This document shows positions 25,874 through 33,812 of a stretch of DNA of 64,000 nucleotides, piece after piece. The DNA comes from Shimia sp047124445. Lineage in GTDB: Bacteria; Pseudomonadota; Alphaproteobacteria; Rhodobacterales; Rhodobacteraceae. The stretch lies in contig NZ_CP138921.1 in assembly GCF_047124445.1 (NCBI RefSeq), forward strand, positions 682,001 to 746,000, in the 5' to 3' direction. The notes beneath the pieces are model-generated. The model had not been told where the DNA came from. It was given only the letters and a program-made list of their open reading frames with translations, and ran no database searches. The position numbers and the translations under genes are program-made. How positions within the stretch are numbered: position 1 is the stretch's first letter; each line of letters starts with the position of its first letter.

Positions 25874-27018
25874 TGCCACAAATGAAAGAACACTGGCAAG
25901 CAATCTTCGGAGAGCTTGCTGCTTCGGCTGGTCGTGAGGATCTTGTTGGGAAACTTAGGACCGCTGATTTACCCGATAAAATCAAAGAGGCTCAGCTAAA
26001 AAAATACAAATCTCTGGCGATTTTTCCGGATGATCTTGTCGAGATGCCCAGGGCAGGATTTGTTTCTCGAATCAAAAGTGGAGATGAGATACTTATTTGC
26101 GTTCAGACCGATGATTTTTCGACGAGCGAACTGCAAGAGCTGGAAAATAGTTTAGCTGCGTATGGAGCCAATAGTGATGAGTTGGATGAAAGTACGTTTA
26201 TGGTTTTGTCCCACGGATTGCGGGGAGCATACCGCCCTAAAGCCGATTTTTTAGACAAGGACGCTGCCTTTAACCAGATAGGAATCGCAGAAGAGCCAAC
26301 CTATGAAGGTCACGAAATTTCGGACGTTATGCAGTTGTTCGAGGACGTTAGTCTTTTTCGCATAGATCCAAATAGCGATTTAGCAAGTTGCAATAAGTGG
26401 TTCTTGGCAGCATACATTGCCGCTTGTTGCTCAGCTTTTAGGACTAAATCCTTTCCTCAGGATACTTCGGAGAAACTTAATGCGCTGTTGCAACTTAAAA
26501 ACTCAAACCCAGAACTGATATTTTATGCAGTAACATCAATACATTTGCGTCAGTGCTTTCTTGAGGTCTACAGGGGGCTCGAAACCTTGTTTTATCTGCC
26601 TTGGATGAAGCTCCTAAAAGATGAATTGAGTTTCACGGGGAGCGGAAGGTCTCTAGCTAGCACATTGAGAAAAAGTATAGGCTGGCGGCAGAAAGAAAAG
26701 GAGTCGATTTGTGAGTTGTTCGCGTTGGCAGACAACGCGATGGTTATGGATAATCGCATTAATTCGTTGCCATCGTTCAAAGACTTGAATTTTGATGAAG
26801 TTAACAATCAGGCGATTGCGAGAAGAATCTACAAAATTAGAAATATTCTGGTGCATCAAGAAGATTACGATGATCCGTCTCCAATAAATCTGACTCAAGA
26901 ATGCTGGCCAGTTTTGGTTGACTATCTGCTTGATGTCACAGTTCACTTGTACACTACTTTTGGTGCTGATGCCGACTTTGATTTTGACGAAGGTGCAAGG
27001 CGTGCAGAAAATGCCTAG
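25873..27018 (+). CDS. HEPN-motif protein, partner of DGQHR-like protein
   Basis: A 381-residue protein overlapping the upstream stop by one base (TAATG), so translation is coupled. The C-terminal third looks like a HEPN domain: helix EVYRGLETLFYLPW (about 231-244), then IYKIRNILVHQED, giving the RNxxxH catalytic signature at Arg323-His328. HEPN proteins are often metal-independent RNases in toxin-antitoxin and antiphage systems. The N-terminal 200 residues are unrecognised. AT-rich, and transcribed against the rest of the element. An upstream TTG start exists but the ATG is favoured. RNase activity is inferred from six residues only. Confidence 0.7.
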   Translation: MPQMKEHWQAIFGELAASAGREDLVGKLRTADLPDKIKEAQLKKYKSLAIFPDDLVEMPRAGFVSRIKSGDEILICVQTDDFSTSELQELENSLAAYGANSDELDESTFMVLSHGLRGAYRPKADFLDKDAAFNQIGIAEEPTYEGHEISDVMQLFEDVSLFRIDPNSDLASCNKWFLAAYIAACCSAFRTKSFPQDTSEKLNALLQLKNSNPELIFYAVTSIHLRQCFLEVYRGLETLFYLPWMKLLKDELSFTGSGRSLASTLRKSIGWRQKEKESICELFALADNAMVMDNRINSLPSFKDLNFDEVNNQAIARRIYKIRNILVHQEDYDDPSPINLTQECWPVLVDYLLDVTVHLYTTFGADADFDFDEGARRAENA

Positions 27019-27091
27019 ATGGTTTCAAGCTTCTGGGCAGGTCACTTACCCCTAATTCGTGAAAGGATACGGTCTACATCATAACTGAAAT

Positions 27092-27505
27092 TCAGTGTCT
27101 TTGGTTTGATTGTTTTGCCAAGCTCCCAATCGTTTCGTGCCAATGTTGACCATCAATGATTATTGTTGCTGGCCATTCTTCCAGAAGTGATTTTTGGCTT
27201 TCGTCGGAGGAAGATGTTGCCACCTGAAAAACACAAAACTCCGTAATAGCCTCAAACGCATTGTCACACGCCGGACCTTGGCAGATTGTGCCAAGATGCT
27301 GGCCGTCAAAATGCAAATCCCAATTGTCTTTTGGGTCCATGCAAAAGACAAACGGTGGCAGGGCTTTTCGCTCATTTTTGCCGGGGCGCTTTCTTTTGAT
27401 GATTTTGCGGGCCTGTTCCACCACTTTTTCAGGGTCATTGATAACAACCGGACCAGTAGATTGCTGTGAGGTCGGCGATGGCTTTGTGGGGCTTTTTTCG
27501 GTCAT
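27092..27505 (-). CDS. hypothetical element protein
   Basis: A 137-residue protein with a Ser/Thr/Pro-rich start, then a basic stretch (ARKIIKRKRPGKNERKALPP) and a mixed alpha/beta remainder with four Cys residues. No family recognised. Its ATG overlaps the stop of the upstream 78-residue gene (ATGA), so it is the last gene of the capsid block. It is convergent with the HEPN cargo gene. Confidence 0.6.
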   Translation of the reverse strand: MTEKSPTKPSPTSQQSTGPVVINDPEKVVEQARKIIKRKRPGKNERKALPPFVFCMDPKDNWDLHFDGQHLGTICQGPACDNAFEAITEFCVFQVATSSSDESQKSLLEEWPATIIIDGQHWHETIGSLAKQSNQRH

Positions 27506-27738
27506 GTGCTGGTGATGTGCCGTAGCGCCGCCCGATAAGGCGCTAGCGCTGCGTCCACCTCCTTTTTGAGTTGGTTGTTGGATGCGACATGGAAAGCCAC
27601 GGCCAACGGTGTGGCGGTGGCGATGGTCACGCGGCTGCGTTTGTCGCGCACGGTGGCAATCAACGTGCGCTCCAATCCTTCCCGCTCTGTGAAAGTTTCA
27701 AAGCGCCCGCAGGCGGATTCTGTCCAACTGCCTCTCAC
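27502..27738 (-). CDS. small hypothetical element protein
   Basis: A 78-residue protein that starts with GTG overlapping the capsid gene stop (GTGA) and ends in ATGA overlap with the next gene. Basic, with a C-terminal helix (NNQLKKEVDAALAPYRAALR). Position directly after the capsid gene suggests a head-related role such as a connector or decoration protein, but no similarity is visible. Confidence 0.55.
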   Translation of the reverse strand: MRGSWTESACGRFETFTEREGLERTLIATVRDKRSRVTIATATPLAVAFHVASNNQLKKEVDAALAPYRAALRHITST

Positions 27739-29108
27739 CAGTTCACACCGCTCACATAGGCCACGCCAGCGGCGATTTGACTAAAGGTCACGGGCAAAAC
27801 CATGCGCATAGCAATGCCAGCGCTTTGGAACATGGAGCGCACTTCTGCGGGTCCACCGGTCACGGTGGCCGCGTCTGAAACCTGAACGGAACCTGCTTCT
27901 GTCACGCCGGTCATTGTCGGGTCAGTGCCGTCCGCGTTCAGCATCACAAGCGTGACATGGCTTGACGTGTCAAACATCGGGCGATCAATGGCCATCGCCA
28001 TTTTGCTGGCATCCATTGCGATCACATGATCATCGCGCACGTTGTCACTGCTTACAAAGGGCAGGCCGAACAAGTTGCCCGCTTGGATCATTTTCTGGAA
28101 TGGGAAAATGCCATTTTGGGCATCGAAGTGCATTTCCAGAGCGACCACATTCATGGTGGACACGACCAACAGCGGCTGGCGCGCTCGCATACTTACAAGC
28201 TGTTGCCGCAGCCATGTTAGGTCCGCAATAATGTCGCTTGCCGAACCGCCCGCGCTTACTTGTGTCGGGGCGAGGTAAAGCGACCCGGCGGGCCGTAGAC
28301 CGGCCACACCGATTTCCGTATCCAAAAAGTATTCATCCAAGCCGGTTGCAGCGTCATCAAGGATTGAAGTTCGCACAATCTCCATGATGTGAGGGACAGA
28401 GGAACGGGCGATTTCCTCTGAAAACGTGCTGACGATGGCCATTTTGTAGCGCTGCACCACGGACGATCCGTAAACATCCTGCTGCACCGGAATTGTGGCA
28501 TGCTCAGCCACCCATGCGGGTTTCAATCCGCCCTGACTGGCGCGCTGTGGAATTGTCACGGCGTTGTGGCCTTCAAAGTCAAAGGCACCGGCCATTTCCA
28601 GCACTTTGGCAAACACGCTGGTCGGTTGCAGTTCTTTGTAAAAGCCACGGCTTGACGTGCTTGTGAGTTCGTGACCAACCCCGGATGCGGTGGTGCCGTG
28701 CGGATCGGTGTTGGCTTTGATCACATGACCGGCGGCGCGGCGGACAAACTCTTGATCATCGGCTGGCCAAATTTCCTCTAGGGTCTTGCGGATCGGCGTT
28801 TTGCCGCCCCTGCGGCGTAATTCTGCGGTCAGAGCGCCCACAATTACCTCTGCGCCTTTTGGGTTGCGTTGTGCGATCTTTGGTTTTGCCGGTTGTTTTA
28901 GGGTCGCTTCCACCCGCGTGGGGCGCTCCAACATGCGGCGCAAGGTCGATAATTCGGCTTGGATGGCAGGCAAGGTTTTGCGGGCCTTTTCGCCTTCCTC
29001 CAGCGCGGCAACACCCGCGTCAAATGCAGCGGCAGCTTTGGCCCTGTCCAGCTCGCTTTCCAACTTGCGCTTTAGGGCGGGGTTTTGGATGTGGTGTGCG
29101 GCGCTCAT
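27735..29108 (-). CDS. HK97-fold major capsid protein with N-terminal coiled-coil
   Basis: A 457-residue protein with the layout of a phage major capsid protein. An N-terminal scaffold-like coiled coil (about 10-70, LKRKLESELDRAKAAAAFDA) leads through a basic linker to a capsid core. The core shows the spine-helix and P-domain pattern: TIPQRASQGGLKPAWVAEHA, then STFSEEIARSSVPHIMEIVR, and late A-domain strands such as GLPFVSSDNV. No prohead protease gene is beside it, unlike typical HK97-type modules. It sits within a chain of ATGA/GTGA-overlapping genes. The fold call rests on pattern resemblance. Confidence 0.85.
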   Translation of the reverse strand: MSAAHHIQNPALKRKLESELDRAKAAAAFDAGVAALEEGEKARKTLPAIQAELSTLRRMLERPTRVEATLKQPAKPKIAQRNPKGAEVIVGALTAELRRRGGKTPIRKTLEEIWPADDQEFVRRAAGHVIKANTDPHGTTASGVGHELTSTSSRGFYKELQPTSVFAKVLEMAGAFDFEGHNAVTIPQRASQGGLKPAWVAEHATIPVQQDVYGSSVVQRYKMAIVSTFSEEIARSSVPHIMEIVRTSILDDAATGLDEYFLDTEIGVAGLRPAGSLYLAPTQVSAGGSASDIIADLTWLRQQLVSMRARQPLLVVSTMNVVALEMHFDAQNGIFPFQKMIQAGNLFGLPFVSSDNVRDDHVIAMDASKMAMAIDRPMFDTSSHVTLVMLNADGTDPTMTGVTEAGSVQVSDAATVTGGPAEVRSMFQSAGIAMRMVLPVTFSQIAAGVAYVSGVNW

Positions 29109-29353
29109 GCTCTAAATCCTTTGATGTTGTCGCGCGCAACGCGGCGGGCTAGCGCGGAATGTTGTGGGTAGTCCTTGCAGAAGTCGGCAAGGCGACGGCG
29201 GTAGTGGGAAGCGGTTTCCGCATCTGCGGCGTTGCGCGCTAGGCTAAGTGGTGCGCCGCTTGCGATGGCTTGCCCCAACACTTTCGCGCGGTGTGCGCGA
29301 ACCCGTTGTGGGAAGTGGTTTTGCAGGCGCGTTCTGATTTCCCAATCGTCCAT
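29105..29353 (-). CDS. small hypothetical element protein
   Basis: An 82-residue basic helical protein (MDDWEIRTRLQNHFPQRVRA at the start). It directly abuts the preceding gene and overlaps the capsid gene by ATGA. No family recognised; translational coupling supports that it is a real gene. Confidence 0.6.
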   Translation of the reverse strand: MDDWEIRTRLQNHFPQRVRAHRAKVLGQAIASGAPLSLARNAADAETASHYRRRLADFCKDYPQHSALARRVARDNIKGFRA

Positions 29354-29701
29354 TTATTCATCCCCTGTGAAATGCGTGACGGCACGGCGTACTTGTTCGG
29401 CTGCGCTCAATTCCACCGCGTCAACGGCGTCTATGCGCTGTGGAACCGGTTGCGCTTTGCTTTTTTCCAGCTTGGCAATTTGGTTTTTGATCCGGCTGAT
29501 TTCCTTTGCGCGGGTTGTGGCCGATTGTTTGAAAAGCCCCACAACCAAAGACATGGTGGCGGGCGTGTTCTCCAACGCTTCTTTGACGCGGGCGCTTTGG
29601 TGATCTTCAAAAATCGTCGCGCGTTCTGCCTCGCTCAAATCGGAAATTTGCAATCGTTTGGCTTTGGCCGGCGCAGGGCGAAACGGGTTTAATTGCGTCA
29701 T
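29354..29701 (-). CDS. small hypothetical element protein, coiled-coil
   Basis: A 115-residue protein with a central helical region likely to form a coiled coil (AKEISRIKNQIAKLEKSKAQ). Its start overlaps the stop of the 193-residue gene by ATGA and its stop touches the next start. No recognised domain. Confidence 0.6.
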   Translation of the reverse strand: MTQLNPFRPAPAKAKRLQISDLSEAERATIFEDHQSARVKEALENTPATMSLVVGLFKQSATTRAKEISRIKNQIAKLEKSKAQPVPQRIDAVDAVELSAAEQVRRAVTHFTGDE

Positions 29702-30279
29702 GAGAGGCCATCCTTTCGGCGTGTTCTGCGATTGCGTCCGGTTTGTTTACGGCGGTGATTTGTGGCCTCATGGAATTTCACGCGGGCGCGGTAAACGTCA
29801 TCTGCGTCCCGGTCAAAATCATTGGCTGCTAGCGCCTCCAACATGGCCGCAAGGGTTTCTGTAGGGCGAACCTCTAGATCAGCTTGGCCGCGCATGTGTT
29901 CTGCCTCTGAGAGTGCAGCCGCTCCACGTTTGGCGGCGTCCGCGCATAAATCTGCCAATTGCGTATCCTTACCGATGGTCAGGGCCAGTGCTGCAATGCC
30001 GTCTGGCGCAGGTAGGGCTTTGGGCTGTTCACCTTGAAAAATCAGAGCGGCGGCGGTGAAGTCATCAATGACGGATTGTGTGGCAGCATGTGCAACGCTG
30101 TAGGCTTTGACCTTTTCCACAAATTCCGCAGATAGGCGGTGGCGTTCTGCGGTGGCCAAGTCATCGCCGTTTTGCTCGCGTGTGCTGGCGTCGTACAACC
30201 CTTTTCGGGTTTCCCGACCCGCAGGTATCAAGCGCAGAGCGGCGTGAATTGCTGTGGTTATGGTCTGAGTGCCTGACAT
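29698..30279 (-). CDS. hypothetical element protein (first gene of capsid block)
   Basis: A 193-residue, mostly helical, alanine-rich protein with a strongly basic C-terminus (HRRKQTGRNRRTRRKDGLS), suggesting nucleic-acid or capsid contact. The start is preceded by GGGAAGG. No family recognised. It begins the overlapping gene chain that includes the capsid protein, after a gap of about 280 bases from TerL. Confidence 0.6.
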   Translation of the reverse strand: MSGTQTITTAIHAALRLIPAGRETRKGLYDASTREQNGDDLATAERHRLSAEFVEKVKAYSVAHAATQSVIDDFTAAALIFQGEQPKALPAPDGIAALALTIGKDTQLADLCADAAKRGAAALSEAEHMRGQADLEVRPTETLAAMLEALAANDFDRDADDVYRARVKFHEATNHRRKQTGRNRRTRRKDGLS

Positions 30280-30364
30280 GGCCTTCCCACTGTTTGCGAC
30301 GTGGCGCGGTTTCCAACACTTTAAGGAAAAAACTGAAAATTAGTAGAATTTATTTGCTTTGCCA

Positions 30365-30486
30365 TATAATCGTTGTCGCACGTACATCGGCTGGCTTTCA
30401 GGGGTTGGCCTCCCTTTAAAGGGATACTTAATCATGGGTGTACGATGGCCCGCCCTCTCTCATCGGCGGGCGGGCTGCTCTTTTTA
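30365..30486 (+). ncRNA. Candidate small RNA inside the packaging module
   Basis: In the gap between terL and the capsid block, a perfect -10 hexamer TATAAT (30365-30370) is followed about 80 bases on by a terminator on the same strand: GCCCGCC/GGCGGGC stem (30448-30471), then CTGCTCTTTTT. Between them is a perfect 14-bp palindrome TCCCTTTAAAGGGA (30411-30424). No good -35 box is visible. The implied transcript of about 110 bases has no coding frame and is opposite to the flanking genes. A protein-binding or cos/pac site is the alternative reading. Confidence 0.35.
30448..30486 (+). terminator. Plus-strand Rho-independent terminator
   Basis: GCCCGCC/GGCGGGC 7-bp stem with a 10-base loop followed by GGGCTGCTCTTTTT. 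No plus-strand gene precedes it, which is why a small RNA is suspected. Confidence 0.55.
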
Positions 30487-30557
30487 ATTTACCTACCAGA
30501 TACTTACGGGGCAAAAATTGCTTTCGCCTCTCTCTGTTGGATTGACAGCGTGGGGCG

Positions 30558-32225
30558 TCACCCAATTAAGGCATATGGATCAAAGGCTTGCGATCCATAG
30601 TTATCTACTATGCTGACGGCGTTGATTGCAGCAATTATGCCGTCAATTTTCATATAACCCTGTCCACTCAATAGGTTATCACGCTTCTTTAGTCTGCGGT
30701 TTCCACTGGCCAATTCTTCAACCAATAGGTTTTCCACGTTTGAGGCTACAAGGGGACAACCGTTGTGCTGAATAGCGCCGTCAAGCAGGCGGCTTTCCAG
30801 AGAGGCAAGCGCAGCCGATAGCTGCCAGTTTTGCGGCACGCTGATAAATTCGCGGCCTGTGACCTCCCGCAATCGCGCGGTAAATCCGGCGCGTCCATGT
30901 TCATCGCCGCCAACGTGGTCAGGCTGTGCCTGAGTGATCAGGTCAAAAACTGCATCGTCGCATTGCTCCACGCGATCAAAGATGTGCAGCGTTTTGCTGG
31001 CCTGCGCTTCCTCGTAAACTTCCTGCATGGATGATGTTGCCCGCTCAAAACCCGCTGTGGTCAGAAACTGGTGAATGTGGAATTGCAGTGCTTGGGCATT
31101 GCCCTGCGGGCGGCGCGCAATTGCAACGGCCATCGGATCATCAACCCCGCCTGCATCAACCCCAACGGCGCAATAACTGGTTTGCACCGGGGTGCCTTTG
31201 GCGCAGTTTTTCCATTCGGCATGCAGAACGGTTTCGGCGTTCTCTAGGTTTTCGTTTCGCTCAATCCCAAGCCGCTGACTGAGTGTCAGGCTAAAGCTCT
31301 CCAAATCGTCACTTTCGCTGGCCTCCGCAAGCTCTCTGCGCAGTTCATCCGCATCCATTGTGCCTTGCTGAAAATCGGTTCTGAGCGAGGGCATGCCACG
31401 CCACCAATGATTGTGGTCAAGCGGATCAAGGTCGGGTCTTTCGCTCATTGGGAACGTAAACAAAAGCGGCAAAAAATCATCGTCCTTTATGGTGCCGTCA
31501 CGCACTGATTTCGCATAGTTCAACTGGCGTTTAAATTCGCCTTTTGGTGCCAAAACCGGCATTGTCGAGATCGACAACATCTTAAATGATGATCCCCAAT
31601 TTGCGCCGCCTAGGCGCAATTGATGCACAACGGCGGGGGCGGCGCTTATGTTGGCCAGTTCGTGAGTTTCGTCCAAAATCAGCACGTTAGGACGTTTTCC
31701 AACGGCGCTTTGCATGTCGCAGCTTAGGATTTGGATTGTCATGCCGGTGGCGTCGTGGATCAGGCTGCGGCTTTGCGCATTTGTCCGAAACATGGGGCGC
31801 AATTCTTCATCGCTTAGAACAGCCTCCAAAACGTGATCAAAGACAATCCTTGCAGTTTGAATTGTCGGAGCAACCACCGCAACCAGACCGCGAGTGTTTA
31901 TCTTGAGGTTGGCGGACAGCATCACGAACCCCAAGGCAAACGCGGCGATTGAAACCGACTTGCCGCTGCCTTTCCCTAAAATCCAAAGTGAGTTTCGCAC
32001 TTGGAAGCTGGCGCGCAACGCGTCCTTTTGCCAAGGCAACCAGCATTCCTCCAACCGTAGGCCAGCGACTTGACCCTGCGTCATGCGAAATTTTCCGCAG
32101 AGGTGAATGAATTTGTCGGCAAGCTCGGCGTTCTGCAGCAATACCGGCACAAGGCTTTGTGCGTCGGGCGCGTGCATCCAGAGGGGATTGGCCGTGGTGG
32201 TTGGGCGGATGTATTTCGGCTGCAT
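30558..32225 (-). CDS. terminase large subunit
   Basis: A 555-residue TerL. The ATPase domain has Walker A GKGSGKS (84-90) and Walker B VLILDETHE (181-189, with catalytic Glu). The C-terminal nuclease domain starts with GVDAGGVDD (about 355-363), with later acidic residues in GGDEHGRAG. TerL packages DNA into a procapsid through the portal. It lies directly after terS (six-base gap). No portal gene follows, which is unusual. Length is normal for the family. Confidence 0.93.
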   Translation of the reverse strand: MQPKYIRPTTTANPLWMHAPDAQSLVPVLLQNAELADKFIHLCGKFRMTQGQVAGLRLEECWLPWQKDALRASFQVRNSLWILGKGSGKSVSIAAFALGFVMLSANLKINTRGLVAVVAPTIQTARIVFDHVLEAVLSDEELRPMFRTNAQSRSLIHDATGMTIQILSCDMQSAVGKRPNVLILDETHELANISAAPAVVHQLRLGGANWGSSFKMLSISTMPVLAPKGEFKRQLNYAKSVRDGTIKDDDFLPLLFTFPMSERPDLDPLDHNHWWRGMPSLRTDFQQGTMDADELRRELAEASESDDLESFSLTLSQRLGIERNENLENAETVLHAEWKNCAKGTPVQTSYCAVGVDAGGVDDPMAVAIARRPQGNAQALQFHIHQFLTTAGFERATSSMQEVYEEAQASKTLHIFDRVEQCDDAVFDLITQAQPDHVGGDEHGRAGFTARLREVTGREFISVPQNWQLSAALASLESRLLDGAIQHNGCPLVASNVENLLVEELASGNRRLKKRDNLLSGQGYMKIDGIIAAINAVSIVDNYGSQAFDPYALIG

Positions 32226-32231
32226 GCCCGC

Positions 32232-32648
32232 CTACAAACCCCAGTTGCTCGATTTCGGCTCTGCGCTTTCGGCGGGCGTTGCCGGCGCGGCAACCTTGCC
32301 TTTTCCCAATCCCAATTGTTCGCAAATTTTGTTCAGGCTTGCAGAGTGCCGGACAAGCACTGCACTTGCGGGGTTTTGGCGACCGTTTGAAAACAGCGCG
32401 CCGTGCTCTTTGATTGAGTCTTGCGCTTGGCGCGCCGCCATCATGTTGAACAAATACGCTTCCACCAGCCCACTTTTCTGCGGCACCCATATTCCTTGAT
32501 CCTGCATGTGCGTGATGATCGCATTCCATTCCCTTTCGTAGCTCTGCGGCAGCGACGGTGGCAGGGGCGGCGGCGCGCGGTGCTTTGACTCTGAAACGGT
32601 TTGCAGCGTCGTGATACGGGTCTTTTCATCGGTGCGGGTGATAGGCAT
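32232..32648 (-). CDS. terminase small subunit (P27-like)
   Basis: A 138-residue protein of the P27/TerS type: YEREWNAIITHMQDQGIWVP and LVEAYLFNMMAARQAQDSIK, then GRQNPASAVLVRHSASLNKI and a terminal LGLGKGK, matching the family order (EW..., YLxxxARxxxA, NPAxxx, LGL). The ATG at 32648 follows AAGGGAG; the longer upstream frame is rejected. It would recognise the packaging site and hand DNA to TerL. Confidence 0.87.
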   Translation of the reverse strand: MPITRTDEKTRITTLQTVSESKHRAPPPLPPSLPQSYEREWNAIITHMQDQGIWVPQKSGLVEAYLFNMMAARQAQDSIKEHGALFSNGRQNPASAVLVRHSASLNKICEQLGLGKGKVAAPATPAESAEPKSSNWGL

Positions 32649-32898
32649 GGCAAGGCTCCCTTGGCCGCACAAATGCGGCGCAATCTTACGATTTCGGTTG
32701 GAAGTGCGTGCCGGGCAGGGCAGGTGCGCGGAAAGCGCCGTCACGCCGCCATGGTATCAATTTGGTAGCGGTAAGCTACGAAAAACGGAAATAGCGGGGG
32801 GCTGAAACCGCCCTGACATCGCTTTGACAGCGCTTAGGTGGCCGGGACACCGAAACCGCCAGCGATGCCTAGAGCGTGCTAAAATCGGTTGTTTGGAG

Positions 32899-33336
32899 CT
32901 ATTTGGGGGGCATATCTGCCTGCTTTTTGGACCGTGCGAAAAGCTCCATGATTTTGGGATCGGGATTATTGCCCGCTGTGTGTCGCGCCTTGCTCCCCCC
33001 GTGCGGTATGCAACCGCCAATTGATGTTTCGACCTCCCCGCCCCCTAAAGCCAACATCCGTTCCCGTTTTTCCCTTGCATGGCGATCAATTGCGCCGCGC
33101 TTGGAGTTACATGGCCCGCAGCTTGAACGGAGATTGGAACGGACCCAGAACAATTGATTGTCTTTGGTATGGCGAATGTGATCAACACAAGTTGCAGGCG
33201 CGACATAGCAAACTGAGCAGATCGGGTTGTTGGACAAAATTTCTGCCCGCAGTTTGCGCCAGCGGCGCGATCGATACCAACGCTTTCTGATTTGAACATG
33301 TGGCGCAAGATTGCGTTCATCGTACCGGCGTTTCAT
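32899..33336 (-). CDS. HNH endonuclease
   Basis: A 145-residue HNH nuclease with a zinc-binding CSVC (about residues 41-44), the catalytic VDHIRH, and SSCGPCNSKRGA with the second Cys pair. HNH proteins next to TerS/TerL are often needed for cos cleavage and packaging in HK97-type phages and PICIs, and the order HNH-terS-terL is preserved here. The C-terminal 50 residues are unstructured. The ribosome site is weak. Confidence 0.9.
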   Translation of the reverse strand: MKRRYDERNLAPHVQIRKRWYRSRRWRKLRAEILSNNPICSVCYVAPATCVDHIRHTKDNQLFWVRSNLRSSCGPCNSKRGAIDRHAREKRERMLALGGGEVETSIGGCIPHGGSKARHTAGNNPDPKIMELFARSKKQADMPPK

Positions 33337-33469
33337 TGGCTATTCTTTCGCTGCTTGCCCCCTTCACCTTTGCAGTTTACCACTGCGCTACCGGTCGGGC
33401 TGTTGTTGCCCACATAGGGGCTAGCTCCAAAGTTATCGCACCTTGCCAATCGCACAAAACGCTCAAGTG

Positions 33470-33525
33470 TCCGCACTTACCTCCGTGGGAATATGAGGCC
33501 TCCGCACCCACCTCCGTGGGAATAT
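33470..33525. repeat. Two 25-bp direct repeats
   Basis: TCCGCACTTACCTCCGTGGG and its near copy TCCGCACCCACCTCCGTGGG, both followed by AATAT, start at 33470 and 33501 (31-base period, 23 of 25 identical). They lie in the gap between HNH and the iteron-like array and may be regulator or origin sites. Confidence 0.6.
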
Positions 33526-33684
33526 TGGGTCAGCGCGCGTCTTGCCATCCAAGTTGGACGGCAGTGCCGACTAAGTGCGTTTCAAGAGGCGCGATTTAAC
33601 TCTGCTTTGAAAGTGTCTGAACACATACGCCGCTTTGTCTTTGGCGGGCCAAAGCCGCGTATGTGTATCTGCTCTTATAAGTGA

Positions 33685-33795
33685 TAGAACCCACAGGGTT
33701 GCACTTTAGAACCCACAGGGTTCCATTGATAGAACCCACCGGGTTCCATGCGATAGAACCCACAGGGTTCCATGGCGAGAACCCACCGGGTTCCA
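33685..33795. repeat. Five iteron-like repeats (candidate replication origin)
   Basis: Five copies of a 19-bp unit TAGAACCCAC(A/C)GGGTTCCA start at 33685, 33707, 33730, 33754 and 33777, i.e. every 22-24 bases. Each carries a hyphenated palindrome GAACCC-AC(A/C)-GGGTTC. Copy one has GCA instead of CCA at the end and copy five starts GAGAA. The spacing, about two DNA turns, and the adjacent HTH protein gene fit a replication origin or cooperative operator array. The spacing is not a multiple of three and no gene uses it, so it is not a coding repeat. Confidence 0.75.
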
Positions 33796-33812
33796 GGGAC
33801 GGGCTGCATTCT

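Larger units (their letters stand above)
33337..33812. other. Non-coding gap between HNH and HTH protein genes
   Basis: This 476-base stretch contains the pair of 25-bp repeats and the five iteron-like repeats described separately. Open frames crossing it are short shadows created by the repeats. I see no gene in it. Confidence 0.6.

Noticed and set aside
27092..33336. Gene transfer agent cluster
   Set aside because: Rhodobacterial GTA clusters hold portal, protease, connectors and tail genes in one strand order; here only terminase, HNH and capsid occur inside an integrase-bearing dusA insertion.
33685..33795. Possible CRISPR array
   Set aside because: Units are 19 bp with 3-5-base spacers and are palindromic; spacers are far too short and no cas genes are present.
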